Shown: in pieces, positions 9,664 through 18,956 of the stretch
Layout of the letters: the number at the start of each line of letters is the position of its first letter
Position numbering within the stretch: position 1 is the stretch's first letter
Assembly: GCA_028278225.1 (NCBI GenBank)
Contig: JANQEU010000079.1
Coordinates: 186,001 to 250,000 of the forward strand
Direction: 5' to 3'
From: Cyclobacteriaceae bacterium
Lineage (GTDB): Bacteria; Bacteroidota; Bacteroidia; Cytophagales; Cyclobacteriaceae
DNA: 64,000 bases
Notes under the pieces: generated by a model
Seen by the model: the letters and a program-made list of their open reading frames with translations, nothing else
Told to the model about the DNA's origin: nothing
Databases searched by the model: none
Made by a program: the position numbers and the translations under genes

Positions 9664-11274
9664 TCAGTTCTCTGGTTCAGGAAAATACCTCATTGGAGAA
9701 AACCTCTTGTAGCTATCAAAGACCTCTTTGTCCGGCCCGACGATCCTTGGGTCTTCTGTTTTTTCAAGTTCTTGTACAAGGACTCTATACATTTCCTTTT
9801 CCAGGGCAGCCAACTCTTCTTTACCGGATAAATTGGATATGCAGTAGGGATCGTTGACCACATTGTACAGTTCAAACTCTGGTCGCTTGTCTTTAAAGAG
9901 ACGGAAGTAATAACCGATCGAATCATCTTGATGATTTTCAATCATAAAAGACTTTGAAGGAGAATCATCAATATCCGTATAGGCACTGCTCGGGATGTAT
10001 GTGTTTTGTGCCGAAAGGCCATGAATCGGTAATAGTTGGCTGCTGTCTTCCGGGTCGATTCGTTGTGGGGCTCCCGAAGGCCACCTTTCCGGCTTCATAT
10101 TCCAAATTAGCAGATGATCTCCTTGCCTGATGGTTCTTTGAGGATATCCCCAGTTTTTGTATCTGGAGGAAGAATGTCGCTCTCTTCCTGTGAATGCATA
10201 CGGTAGTTCATCCTTGAAACTACTTTTTTGTGATTTCAAGACATCCAAAAATGACGTTCCGGTTATGGGCATCATATCGTTAGAGGAAGTATTTGTAATT
10301 TCTAAAATGGTGGGCGCTAGATTAATAAAACCTACAGGATCGGAGATAATTCTATTTGCCGGAAACTCCCTGGGATACCTAATCGCCAAGGGTACATGAG
10401 CACCAAATTCGTAGCAATTTCCTTTGGCTCTCGGGAAAGGCATCCCATTGTCCGAAGTAACTATCACGACGGTATTTTCCAATTCTCCAATCTCTTCAAG
10501 GTAAGTCAACATCATTTGAAGATGTAAGTCGAACCACTCAATTTCTACTGCATAATCAAGCAGATCACCACGAATTTCATCTGTATCCGGAAGAAATCCT
10601 GGTACCGTTACATCTTCGAGCTTTTTGTCGAATCTTTTCCAGGAGTCCTTCTCATAAGCACGGTGAGGTTCTCCTGCCCCGTACCAAAAGAAGAAAGGCT
10701 GGTCACCCCGAACATTTTCTATGAAATGAACGAAGTTATCAAAGTACTTTTTTCGTTTGGTGCTGTTTGTCCACAACTCCTTGCTGCCTACCGGATAATT
10801 TAATGTGCTGTGTTCTGGTCCGGCTGGGTTTGCTCCTTTGTACCGAACTAAGCTATCATTCTCACTTTCCGAAAAAAAGAAAGGCGAAACTCCTTTTCCA
10901 CTACGTCCCACAGCATACCCATTTTCACTAAGGAGGTCAGTAAACGGCACGTACTTTTTAAGCCATTTAGAGGCGTGCTGACCAGCTTGTTCATTTTGCC
11001 AGTGATGCCGTCCGGTTACAATCGCGCTTCTTGAGGGGGCACAGCCCGGAGATCCTGCGTAACAACTGGAAAAATATATGCCCTCATTGGCTACCCGATC
11101 AAAGGCGGGGGTTTTGACAAATGTAGCGCCAGCAAAACTTGTATGAGCAAAAGACTGATCGTCACTGATGGCGAAAAGAATGTTAGGTCTCTTTTTGTTG
11201 TCGGGAGTAGTATTGCACCCCAATACAATCAGGACTATAAGTGGAAGAAGTAGCAAATTTGATTTTATATTCAT
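9664..11274 (-). CDS. Sulfatase (S1 family, heparan N-sulfatase-like), lipoprotein
   Basis: A 536-residue sulfatase with a lipoprotein signal (lipobox Cys20, LIVLGCNTT). Metal motif FAISDDQSF is near residue 38. The modified Cys is residue 78 in CAPSRSAIVTGRH. Residues HHWQNEQAGQHAS and GRSGKGV replace the usual GKWHLG, as in the N-sulfoglucosamine sulfohydrolase-like branch. VTSDNGMPFPRAKG is the C-terminal metal site. That branch assignment rests on motif resemblance and does not fix the substrate. It starts 42 bp after the PhoD-like gene and precedes another sulfatase, so all three may share a transcript from the operator-bearing promoter near 12900. Confidence 0.92.
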   Translation of the reverse strand: MNIKSNLLLLPLIVLIVLGCNTTPDNKKRPNILFAISDDQSFAHTSFAGATFVKTPAFDRVANEGIYFSSCYAGSPGCAPSRSAIVTGRHHWQNEQAGQHASKWLKKYVPFTDLLSENGYAVGRSGKGVSPFFFSESENDSLVRYKGANPAGPEHSTLNYPVGSKELWTNSTKRKKYFDNFVHFIENVRGDQPFFFWYGAGEPHRAYEKDSWKRFDKKLEDVTVPGFLPDTDEIRGDLLDYAVEIEWFDLHLQMMLTYLEEIGELENTVVIVTSDNGMPFPRAKGNCYEFGAHVPLAIRYPREFPANRIISDPVGFINLAPTILEITNTSSNDMMPITGTSFLDVLKSQKSSFKDELPYAFTGRERHSSSRYKNWGYPQRTIRQGDHLLIWNMKPERWPSGAPQRIDPEDSSQLLPIHGLSAQNTYIPSSAYTDIDDSPSKSFMIENHQDDSIGYYFRLFKDKRPEFELYNVVNDPYCISNLSGKEELAALEKEMYRVLVQELEKTEDPRIVGPDKEVFDSYKRFSPMRYFPEPEN

Positions 11275-11315
11275 ATCTGTAAATATCAGTTACACTAAGC
11301 AATAACTTGGTTTAT

Positions 11316-12857
11316 TCAACTTGCTGTGCGTTCTAGTGTGTTAAGCAATTCTCCGTCGGTGTTGTAGTGCTTGAATGTAATAGTAGGAGTACCCGATTTT
11401 CTGGAAACTTCTGCTTCCATAAAGCCACCTCCAACGTTCAGGTAAAGGTGCTCAGGAAGCACATTATCCTGATCCCACCCGTAAGCATGTATATCACTGC
11501 CAGGACCAACGCTTACTTCAATGAGACCTGTTTCCGTATCTTTGGAGACGTACTGCCAATGCCGATCTCCACAGATTATGTACATGTTAGCTTGTTGGCT
11601 CATGAATTCCCGAATGATATTGCCTTCGTAGGCAAAAGCATCATTGGCGTGATTGTCCGCTTTTTTAACACGATCTGGACCTACTACAGGTGTAGGACTG
11701 ACAAGGAGTCTAAAAGTCGCATCTGACGCTTGAACTGTACTCATAAACCAATCCAGCTGCTCTTTTCCCCAGATGGTCTTCTCAGGACCGTCTTCCAGCG
11801 TATTGGGACTTCTGTAATCCCGACCTTCTACGAACCACAGCTGCACGTCTTTGCCCCAACGAACAGTGCGATACGTCTTCTCCCCCATTGGTACTTCCTC
11901 CAGGAAAAATTGGGTTCCTTGCTCATACGTAAACGTACCCATATACTTAGTTTCCATTCCTGGATAGGTATCATTTACCCAGGTATCGTGATCGTCTTTT
12001 ATGAAGTAACTAGCAACCTGCCGATGGAAGTCTACGAGAATTGGAAGACTGTACATTCTGTCCCAGTGCCATCGAGCAAGCTCCGGAGATTTAGCTAGCA
12101 TATCGTAATAAAAAATATCTCCGGTATGCACAAAGAATTCTGGTTCTAAGTTTAGCGCATGAAGATAAAATTTAAATCCATCCTCTCTATCCCTGTCCGG
12201 ATATTCCGTACCTGTTGTCACCACAAAATTGATGTCAGCTTCTTCATCTACACCGGGAGCGGTCCTGAATTTGCCGGACAGGGATGTGCTGGTCTTTTTA
12301 CTGTTCGGAGATCGGGCTTCCACGACTATTTCATAGTTTTGGCCTGGTGTCAGATCGTCTAGCTTAACTTGGATGATGTAGTCCTTTTCGGGGTCAACGG
12401 GCCGCCAATCCACTTCTTTCCAATCTGCGACATCCACAGCCTTGTATTTGACCAATACATCTCCCTCAGCTCCAGGACATGCTCCCTCAATGGTCTTGAT
12501 AGAGCTTCCATCCGGAAAAGTGACTAGTGGCTCTTGATTAGGTCTTCTGTTTTTGAAATTACCTTTTCCAACCGCAAAAAGACTATCAGCTCGAACAAGC
12601 TTACCGGTCACCGGGTCTTCAAATTCGACAATAGGTAGTGGAGCCTTGTATCCGACTCTGGATTCATTCTCGGTCAGCCGAACCCAGACGATAGCGCTGG
12701 TTTGGGTAACCTCACCGATTTTTATCCCTGTTGCAAAGTAAGGGCCCTGAACTTGGTTTTCTTCACATGAAGACACGATCACCAAAAGGATGATCAGTAT
12801 GGGGATCTTAGAAAAAATTGAATTTATGCCTATAAGTGTGGGTATTCTTATTTTCAT
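11316..12857 (-). CDS. PhoD-like phosphatase/phosphodiesterase (alkaline phosphatase D family), lipoprotein
   Basis: A 513-residue secreted metallophosphatase. It has a lipoprotein signal (VIVSSCEEN) and an N-terminal Ig-like domain typical of PhoD (GIKIGEVTQTSAIVWVRL, residues about 40-200). The catalytic domain carries a metal-site segment FVHTGDIFYYD, the KDDHDTW motif and ICGDRHWQY. It is the first gene of a leftward run that continues into two sulfatases. A perfect 19-bp palindrome lies 42 bp upstream, and a good AGGAG lies just before the ATG. PhoD-like enzymes cleave phosphodiesters or phosphomonoesters. Its place in a sulfatase island could mean phosphate removal from a glycan, but that is inference. 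Confidence 0.88.
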   Translation of the reverse strand: MKIRIPTLIGINSIFSKIPILIILLVIVSSCEENQVQGPYFATGIKIGEVTQTSAIVWVRLTENESRVGYKAPLPIVEFEDPVTGKLVRADSLFAVGKGNFKNRRPNQEPLVTFPDGSSIKTIEGACPGAEGDVLVKYKAVDVADWKEVDWRPVDPEKDYIIQVKLDDLTPGQNYEIVVEARSPNSKKTSTSLSGKFRTAPGVDEEADINFVVTTGTEYPDRDREDGFKFYLHALNLEPEFFVHTGDIFYYDMLAKSPELARWHWDRMYSLPILVDFHRQVASYFIKDDHDTWVNDTYPGMETKYMGTFTYEQGTQFFLEEVPMGEKTYRTVRWGKDVQLWFVEGRDYRSPNTLEDGPEKTIWGKEQLDWFMSTVQASDATFRLLVSPTPVVGPDRVKKADNHANDAFAYEGNIIREFMSQQANMYIICGDRHWQYVSKDTETGLIEVSVGPGSDIHAYGWDQDNVLPEHLYLNVGGGFMEAEVSRKSGTPTITFKHYNTDGELLNTLERTAS

Positions 12858-12898
12858 GTTCTACTCCTTTTAAAAATCATATTAGCAATTTAATACTT

Positions 12899-12917
12899 CT
12901 GTGTATTATTTACACAG
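12899..12917. promoter_or_regulatory. Palindromic operator, copy 3 (perfect arms)
   Basis: CTGTGTATTATTTACACAG has perfect 7-bp inverted arms around a 5-bp centre. It begins 42 bp upstream of the PhoD-like ATG. Flanking bases are also shared with the copy at 14983 (AATTTAA before the site and GTAAATAA across its right edge), so about 45 bp are related. Confidence 0.75.
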
Positions 12918-13006
12918 TAAATAATACAAACCTAAAAACATCCGCACAATCCGCTCAATGCGATTTCGCTTGCTACTCGCTTAACAAAGTGTCTTCTCTT
13001 CATGCT

Positions 13007-14941
13007 TTAGTCAGTTTTGAATGGGACAGTCGGCAATCCCTCGCTATTGAATAAATTGGAATCCGGAGCATTCTTCCATGCATATCGAACATACAGTGCT
13101 TTTGTAACTTCGGGTGATTTTAGTTGCACCATTTCCGGTGATACAATACGTGCCTGTGCAGGATAGAACTTTCTGTCATTTCCAGCCAATTCAAATTCCT
13201 TAAGGTAACCATATTCATCGTCCGTAATTAAACCATCCCCAATTTTACTGAAAGAAACCATTGCTATATTTCCATCAAATGAAACATTCTTAAAAATTGG
13301 TCCACTACCAACTATGTCTTTTTGATAAGCCTTTTCCAAAGCAACTCTTGAGAGCCGATAACCGACCGTTTTTTTGTCTTTTGGGTGTATATCATTTGGG
13401 TTTCCAACATCTAATGCCATTGCCATACCAGTATTCGGAAGTGTCAATGCTCCAGCCTGTGCATCTCGCATGGCTGCCCAATCGTCCTTATTTTCAAAAG
13501 CAGCTAGCTGAACAAACAAAAAGGGAAATTCACCAAGATCCCATTGTATCCTCCAACTTCGAATCATGGCCTTAAAATAGTCGTCATAGGTATCGGGGGA
13601 ATCGCTATCCGACTCACCCTGATACCAAATCACTCCTTTGATCGGATACCGAGTCAACGGATGAATCATGTAGTTATAAAGCGCCGCTAAACATTCTTTT
13701 TTAAGCCACGACTTGGGCAGGGGATTTTCCAGGATACCTCCAATCTTATAATTCCAGATTCCATGTACGGGACTGGAAACACTGCCATCAGTGATATAAA
13801 ATTCAGACATGGACTTAAAGCCAGAATTTTCTTTGAGAAAATTCATTCTAAAAGTGAGCCAATTCCCATCTGAATTTATTAAACCGGCATCAATCATATA
13901 GATCAAATTACTGGCTTCATTAGCGTTTATCGGATCAAGCTTCGTTTCATTAAAGTAGACATCTATCCGTTCCTGAGGATCGCTAATTACCAGGAAATTT
14001 GTCTTTCCGGATCGGACGGGTTCTACCTCTCGCTTAAACCAAACCACTCCTATATTGGATGCCAGTATCTCATCTCCCGAAGACCTCCAGTCCGTTGGAA
14101 GGAAGATTTCTTTCCACTCGGATAGATCGGTTGATGTTCGCCACCACTCTTCACTTGTACCTTGATCTACTGCGACTATAGCTCGTCTTCTTTTTTGTTT
14201 AAATTCATTATAGTATTTTTCTATGTCGATTGTCCTTAATTCGGTCCTTTTCTCTACCAATTTCGGATCGATACTCATTGCCTCATCTGGCATCCAAACT
14301 TTTACAGAACTTCCACCCCAGGCACTCTGAATTAGTCCGATGGGAACATCTAGGTCCTTATTCAACTCCTTTCCAAAGGTGTAACCAACAGCTGAAAAGA
14401 ACGGGGAAGATTGTCGGCCGCTTACTTGCCAGGAAAGTGCTTTTTTTAGCGTATCCTGAGGGTCTCGAGAAAAAGTGGTCGGAACCGTTGTAAATCTTAA
14501 ATCATTTAATTCGGATTCATTGATTTCTTTCATGGCATCTTTGGAACGACGTAAGGAGAATTCCATGTTGGACTGCCCGGAACATATCCATACATCCCCC
14601 ACTAGTATGTTTGTAAATACTTTTTTCTGATCACCACCTTCTATTCGAAGTGTATAAGGCCCCCCAGCCTCCATAGGGTCAAATAACACACTCCACTCTC
14701 CATTTCGTTTTGTTTTGCTAACTTTTTTAAATCCGACCCATTCAACAATAACACGACTACCCGGCTTTCCATAACCCCAAAACTCAATTGGCTGACCTCT
14801 TTGAAGCACCATGTTATTTGAAAAATAATTTGCCACTTTCAGTTGGGCCGTGGACACCAAAGGCAAAATCAGAAATAACATGCCCACTAGTCTGACATGG
14901 CAACATTTGGATAAGATTGGTCCGGCTATTCCCATTTTCAT
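13007..14941 (-). CDS. Sialate O-acetylesterase-like carbohydrate esterase, secreted
   Basis: A 644-residue SGNH-type esterase of the sialate O-acetylesterase (SASA/DUF303) family. The N-terminus is a Sec signal (to about residue 32). The block NMVLQRGQPIEFWGYG and the Ig-like insert are typical. The nucleophile Ser124 sits in SGQSNMEF. The second block contains WYQGESDSDSPDTYDDYF, and IHPKDKKTVGYRLS carries the C-terminal catalytic His. Family members remove acetyl esters from sialic acids or from plant and algal glycans. In a sulfatase island a role in de-acetylating an acetylated, sulfated polysaccharide is more likely than sialic acid (inference). The gene has its own palindromic operator 42 bp upstream and is divergent from the metallophosphoesterase gene. 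Confidence 0.9.
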   Translation of the reverse strand: MKMGIAGPILSKCCHVRLVGMLFLILPLVSTAQLKVANYFSNNMVLQRGQPIEFWGYGKPGSRVIVEWVGFKKVSKTKRNGEWSVLFDPMEAGGPYTLRIEGGDQKKVFTNILVGDVWICSGQSNMEFSLRRSKDAMKEINESELNDLRFTTVPTTFSRDPQDTLKKALSWQVSGRQSSPFFSAVGYTFGKELNKDLDVPIGLIQSAWGGSSVKVWMPDEAMSIDPKLVEKRTELRTIDIEKYYNEFKQKRRRAIVAVDQGTSEEWWRTSTDLSEWKEIFLPTDWRSSGDEILASNIGVVWFKREVEPVRSGKTNFLVISDPQERIDVYFNETKLDPINANEASNLIYMIDAGLINSDGNWLTFRMNFLKENSGFKSMSEFYITDGSVSSPVHGIWNYKIGGILENPLPKSWLKKECLAALYNYMIHPLTRYPIKGVIWYQGESDSDSPDTYDDYFKAMIRSWRIQWDLGEFPFLFVQLAAFENKDDWAAMRDAQAGALTLPNTGMAMALDVGNPNDIHPKDKKTVGYRLSRVALEKAYQKDIVGSGPIFKNVSFDGNIAMVSFSKIGDGLITDDEYGYLKEFELAGNDRKFYPAQARIVSPEMVQLKSPEVTKALYVRYAWKNAPDSNLFNSEGLPTVPFKTD

Positions 14942-14982
14942 ATTCTACTATTTAATGAAATTATGTTGGTAATTTAACATTT

Positions 14983-15001
14983 CTGTGTATAAATTACACA
15001 G
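14983..15001. promoter_or_regulatory. Palindromic operator, copy 4 (perfect arms)
   Basis: CTGTGTATAAATTACACAG has perfect 7-bp arms. It starts 42 bp upstream of the esterase ATG at 14941, the same distance as copy 3 from its gene. It lies in a divergent gap and could also affect the rightward gene at 15149. Confidence 0.75.
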
Positions 15002-15148
15002 TAAATAACATGAACTTGAAATCATCCAAACTCATCGGCAAAGTTTGAGTGGTTAATGGTGCTGGGGTAACCATCCGAAAGGCACAACATCAAAACCCTT
15101 CTTTGAACTCGGAGATGAATTAGAATAAGACCTTATTAGGAATATAAA

Positions 15149-17092
15149 ATGATCAAGCAACTAGTCTTTCTCACAGCTACTTTATCGATTTTCAGTAGCG
15201 CACAAAGTCAAGAAACCAAAGTAACAGAGAAGGTATTCGATTCAGATCTGACGACAGAAAAAACACCATGGACTCATCTTGATTTTGCAAATGACCCTGA
15301 TGATTTTCAGTTCGCCATCGTCACCGACAGAACCGGAGGCGCAAGGGAAGGAATTTTTGAAGATGCGGTAAAGAAAATCAACTGGTTAAGCCCGGAATTT
15401 GTAATGTCTGTAGGGGATCTGATTCAGGGTAAAAGTGGACATGATTCCGTAGAATTACAACGGCAATGGGCTGAGCATTTCGAAAGGATCGAACCGCTTA
15501 AGATGCCTTTTTTCCACCTGGCTGGCAACCACGATATAAGGGCAAACAATGACTGGCAGATAGCCTATTGGAACGATATGTTTGGAGCTGCCTACTATTC
15601 ATTTACTTATAAAGGTGTCCTTTTCCTTTGTCTTTTTTCCAATCAGGGAATGCAAGTTCTCAGCAAGGAGCAGGTGGCGTATTTCAAAGAAGTGCTGGAA
15701 AAAAACCAGAATGTGAAGTGGACCATGGTCTTTCTGCATCATCCACTATGGAAATATCCTCACATGACCAATTTCAGTAAGATTGAAGAATATCTGAAGG
15801 ATCGAAAACATACCGTGTTTGCTGGACATACACATCAGTACGAACACAAAGTAAAGAACGAAACAAATTATTATGTTCTTGCTTCCACAGGAGGTGGAAG
15901 TCCGCTGCTAGGAAATAGTTCCGGATACTTTGACCACTTCACCTGGGTCACTATGAGCGATCAGGGGCCTATAGTGGCTAACCTAAGACTCGATGGCATT
16001 TTACCTGATGATGTAGCCAATGAGGAATCCCTGAGACTGACGAGCGACCTGATTGAAAGCGTAAATGTGAATGCAGAGGTACTGGTAGATTCAAAAACCG
16101 CATTTAGGAGTGGAAAAGCCTACATGACTTTCAAAAATGTATCTGACCTACCGCTCCACTTCAACGGTAGATTTTTTCACAGCCATCATGTGGTGGCAAC
16201 CCCATCAGAAATAGCAGAAAAGGTACCCCCTAATTCAACAAAAGTGGTGGAAGTGTCACTAGAGTCAATCCAACCATTCGACCTAGGTGAAAATATTCTA
16301 TTGGAGTACCAAGGAACCATAGGGTACCAACATGAGGTGTACCAGGATCTGGAATTGTCCGGAAGTATATCAATTCCCATCCAAAATTCAACGTATCAGC
16401 TTCTCCAAACTAAAGAAGTTGATTTTACGGGGAGCTATGAAGTGGTGATGGAGCCAGCCTTTCCCGGCACTATGATTCGATATTCCCTGGACGGGACTGA
16501 ACCGAACCTTTCCTCTAGTGTTTACACTGCGCCATTTGAAATAGAGAAGACCTGCACGGTCAATGCCCGGATCTTTTCGAAGGATGGTTCCATGAAAAGT
16601 GAGGTGGTGTCGATGCGTGCAAAGACTTTGAAACCTGGCAATGGAGTAGTAGTAGAACATTACGATTATTCGCTCGCTGATAGAACCTTGTACAGCATTC
16701 CCGATTTTTCGCAGTTTGCCCCTGAGAAAATCACGATCGCAAAATCACTCCATCCGCAAACCGTGGCTGGAAAAGAAAAGAGGTTTGGCTTGGTTTACAA
16801 AGGCAACCTTTCCCTCAAAGAAAGTGGAACATACCTTTTCAGTGCTCTTTCAGATGATGCATTAAGAATATTTATTGATGGTATAGAAGTAATCTCTGAT
16901 CCAATAAAACACGGTGTGAGACCAGCTTCTGGTAGAGTTCAATTAAAAAAAGGGAAACATAGAGTAGAAATACATTATCTCCAGTGGGGGAACAAGTCGG
17001 TATTGGAAGTGGAGTATACGACTCCAAGCGGCGCTGTCAAAGAGCTCACCGGCGATATGTTTTCCTTCGATGAAAATACTTTTAAGCCGTAA
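15149..17092 (+). CDS. Secreted metallophosphoesterase with chitobiase-C-like and PA14-like C-terminal domains
   Basis: A 647-residue multidomain protein with a Sec signal (MIKQLVFLTATLSIFSSAQS). The calcineurin-like phosphoesterase domain spans about residues 50-275, with metal motifs FAIVTDRTGG, MSVGDLIQG, LAGNHDIR, FLHHP and FAGHTHQYEH. The first motif has TDR where D-x-H is usual, so one metal ligand may differ. A chitobiase/beta-hexosaminidase C-terminal-like strand domain (MIRYSLDGTEPNLSS) lies near residues 425-495. A PA14-like carbohydrate-binding domain (GTYLFSALSDDALRIFIDG) covers about 500-635. The tail suggests binding to a glycan or to the cell surface. It is divergent from the esterase and upstream of a sulfatase on the same strand. 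Confidence 0.85.
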   Translation: MIKQLVFLTATLSIFSSAQSQETKVTEKVFDSDLTTEKTPWTHLDFANDPDDFQFAIVTDRTGGAREGIFEDAVKKINWLSPEFVMSVGDLIQGKSGHDSVELQRQWAEHFERIEPLKMPFFHLAGNHDIRANNDWQIAYWNDMFGAAYYSFTYKGVLFLCLFSNQGMQVLSKEQVAYFKEVLEKNQNVKWTMVFLHHPLWKYPHMTNFSKIEEYLKDRKHTVFAGHTHQYEHKVKNETNYYVLASTGGGSPLLGNSSGYFDHFTWVTMSDQGPIVANLRLDGILPDDVANEESLRLTSDLIESVNVNAEVLVDSKTAFRSGKAYMTFKNVSDLPLHFNGRFFHSHHVVATPSEIAEKVPPNSTKVVEVSLESIQPFDLGENILLEYQGTIGYQHEVYQDLELSGSISIPIQNSTYQLLQTKEVDFTGSYEVVMEPAFPGTMIRYSLDGTEPNLSSSVYTAPFEIEKTCTVNARIFSKDGSMKSEVVSMRAKTLKPGNGVVVEHYDYSLADRTLYSIPDFSQFAPEKITIAKSLHPQTVAGKEKRFGLVYKGNLSLKESGTYLFSALSDDALRIFIDGIEVISDPIKHGVRPASGRVQLKKGKHRVEIHYLQWGNKSVLEVEYTTPSGAVKELTGDMFSFDENTFKP

Positions 17093-17212
17093 AAAGAAAT
17101 TTCGGAAGTCAAGTTGTCGGACTTGAGGTAGATAGCATCGTATCTGCAAATGCAAAATGAACTATCGATATAACTTAACTAAAGATGTACGTTTTAGCGA
17201 AAGCAAAGTAGT

Positions 17213-18760
17213 ATGAAGACTTATTACCCCGCTTTATTTTGTATAGTACTTGGCATCTCATGTGGAGAAAAATCAAATGACATTATAGTTGATGATAAAG
17301 CCATCGATCAAGATACTGTAAATACCTCAACCGAAAAACCTGACATCAACGGTCCTAATATTCTTTACATCTTCACCGATGATCAATCAAGTCGTACCGT
17401 TGCCAGCTACGAAGGTGCATATTCGTTTGTAGAAACACCCAATATTGACAATTTAGCTGCTCATGGAGTGCGATTTAGGTATTCCTACACCGGAGCCAAA
17501 TGTGTCCCTTCCAGGGGGAATGCCTTAACAGGAGTATTGCAGCATAATTACGACGAAAGCACCCGATACTGGATCAGTGATATGAAAGAGCAAGGCTACT
17601 ATACCGGAGTGGTGGGAAAGTGGCATTGGAACGAGACCAGAGTTTCCGAGACCTGGGATGAATCGGCCATCTGGGAACATCATAAACGCAATCGAGACAA
17701 TTACTACTGGGATCAGCGTGTTAGAATAAATGGTGGAGAAGAAATTACCCTGGACCAGTACAGTACTGACTATTATACCGATCATGCTGTAGAATTTATC
17801 ACGAAAAGAGCCGAAGATCCCGATAGACCATGGTTTTACTGGCTCTGTTACGCAGGTGTGCACGGACCGTACGAACCCGAGACCAGCGATATCGATGTGT
17901 ATGCGGATGAGGATCCGGTTGAGATTCCCTCCGATATATACGGCCCCAGACCGGATAAACCTGAGTACATGCACATGATGACCATGTGGACTGATATAGG
18001 GGGACAACCATATAGTAGTGGACAAACACTGGATGATAGGGTCAAACAGTACAACGAGTGTGTTCGCTCCATTGATAGAGGTGTAGGTGAAATCATGGAA
18101 GCCTTAGAAAGTACGAATCAATTAGACAACACCATCGTAATCTTTACCTCAGATCAAGGATACGCTTGGGGTGAACATGGGTTCCGCCTCAAAATCGCAC
18201 CTTATGACGCTAACTTACTTGCACCACTCATCTTTGTGAATCCTTCGCAAATACCTGAAAATAAACTGATCAAGGCCCCTGTGAATGGAACAGATATTAT
18301 CGCTACTATTCAAAGTATGTCAGGGATCCAGCCCTCAGTGGCAAGTGATGGAAGAGATATGACAGACATACTCTATGCCGGAGATGGACAGAGTTGGATG
18401 AGTGAACCGATGATCCAGACATACACTGGCGGCATGTATGGAAATGCCGAAATAGTGACCGAGTTAGAACGGGCCTGGGATACGGGCGATTGGGAGGAGT
18501 TTGTTGTTCACAAAACTGGCATTAGAGCTTGGATGATGCTTCGGGTGGATCAGTATAAGTACGTCCGGTACATCTACAAAGATTATATCGAAGAACTCTA
18601 CGATCTTGAAAATGACCCTGAAGAATTAGTGAATCTTGCGGTAAAAGAAGAATACAGAATCCTGCTGAGACAATATAGGGAAATGCTACTTGCCGAGTTT
18701 GAAAGTAAAGGAGCTGACTACCTCGATCTGTTGCCAGAACCCATAGAGGTAACGATGTGA
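17213..18760 (+). CDS. Sulfatase (S1 family) with CVPSR motif, lipoprotein
   Basis: A 515-residue sulfatase. The signal peptide ends in a lipobox (LGISCGEK, Cys17). A short acidic linker follows, then the metal motif YIFTDDQSS (residues 52-60) and the maturation motif KCVPSRGNALTG with Cys97. GKWHWNE and FTSDQGYAWGEHG are the later metal and substrate motifs. It lies 120 bp downstream of the metallophosphoesterase on the same strand and is convergent with the last sulfatase. The GKWHW variant and the EHG motif set it apart from the leftward sulfatases, so the six enzymes probably act on different sulfate positions. Confidence 0.92.
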   Translation: MKTYYPALFCIVLGISCGEKSNDIIVDDKAIDQDTVNTSTEKPDINGPNILYIFTDDQSSRTVASYEGAYSFVETPNIDNLAAHGVRFRYSYTGAKCVPSRGNALTGVLQHNYDESTRYWISDMKEQGYYTGVVGKWHWNETRVSETWDESAIWEHHKRNRDNYYWDQRVRINGGEEITLDQYSTDYYTDHAVEFITKRAEDPDRPWFYWLCYAGVHGPYEPETSDIDVYADEDPVEIPSDIYGPRPDKPEYMHMMTMWTDIGGQPYSSGQTLDDRVKQYNECVRSIDRGVGEIMEALESTNQLDNTIVIFTSDQGYAWGEHGFRLKIAPYDANLLAPLIFVNPSQIPENKLIKAPVNGTDIIATIQSMSGIQPSVASDGRDMTDILYAGDGQSWMSEPMIQTYTGGMYGNAEIVTELERAWDTGDWEEFVVHKTGIRAWMMLRVDQYKYVRYIYKDYIEELYDLENDPEELVNLAVKEEYRILLRQYREMLLAEFESKGADYLDLLPEPIEVTM

Positions 18761-18853
18761 TCGTTAGCAAAGTTGGCAGAAAGTCTTACAACGACTTCTA
18801 GTAGCCGATTTTCTACTAAACCAGTGTTCTAAATAAGTCAAGGGTCAACATTT

Positions 18854-18869
18854 ATAGTGTGAACACTAT
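18854..18869. repeat. 16-bp palindrome between convergent genes
   Basis: ATAGTGT-GA-ACACTAT has 7-bp perfect arms. A run of six T follows about 10 bp later. It lies between two convergent sulfatase genes and may act as a weak terminator, but the T-run is not adjacent to the stem. Confidence 0.35.
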
Positions 18870-18956
18870 CTTGGGTCCTTTTTTCCGGCAGGAGCTTTTT
18901 CCAGATAAAGGCTTGAAAGTTGATTTAAGTCGTGCTGCAAACTCGTTGCAAATCTT

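Noticed and set aside
11275-11300. Another operator copy before the sulfatase at 9664 (CTGTAAATATCAGTTACAC)
   Set aside because: The arms do not match at the 5-bp spacing and the gene is probably co-transcribed from upstream.
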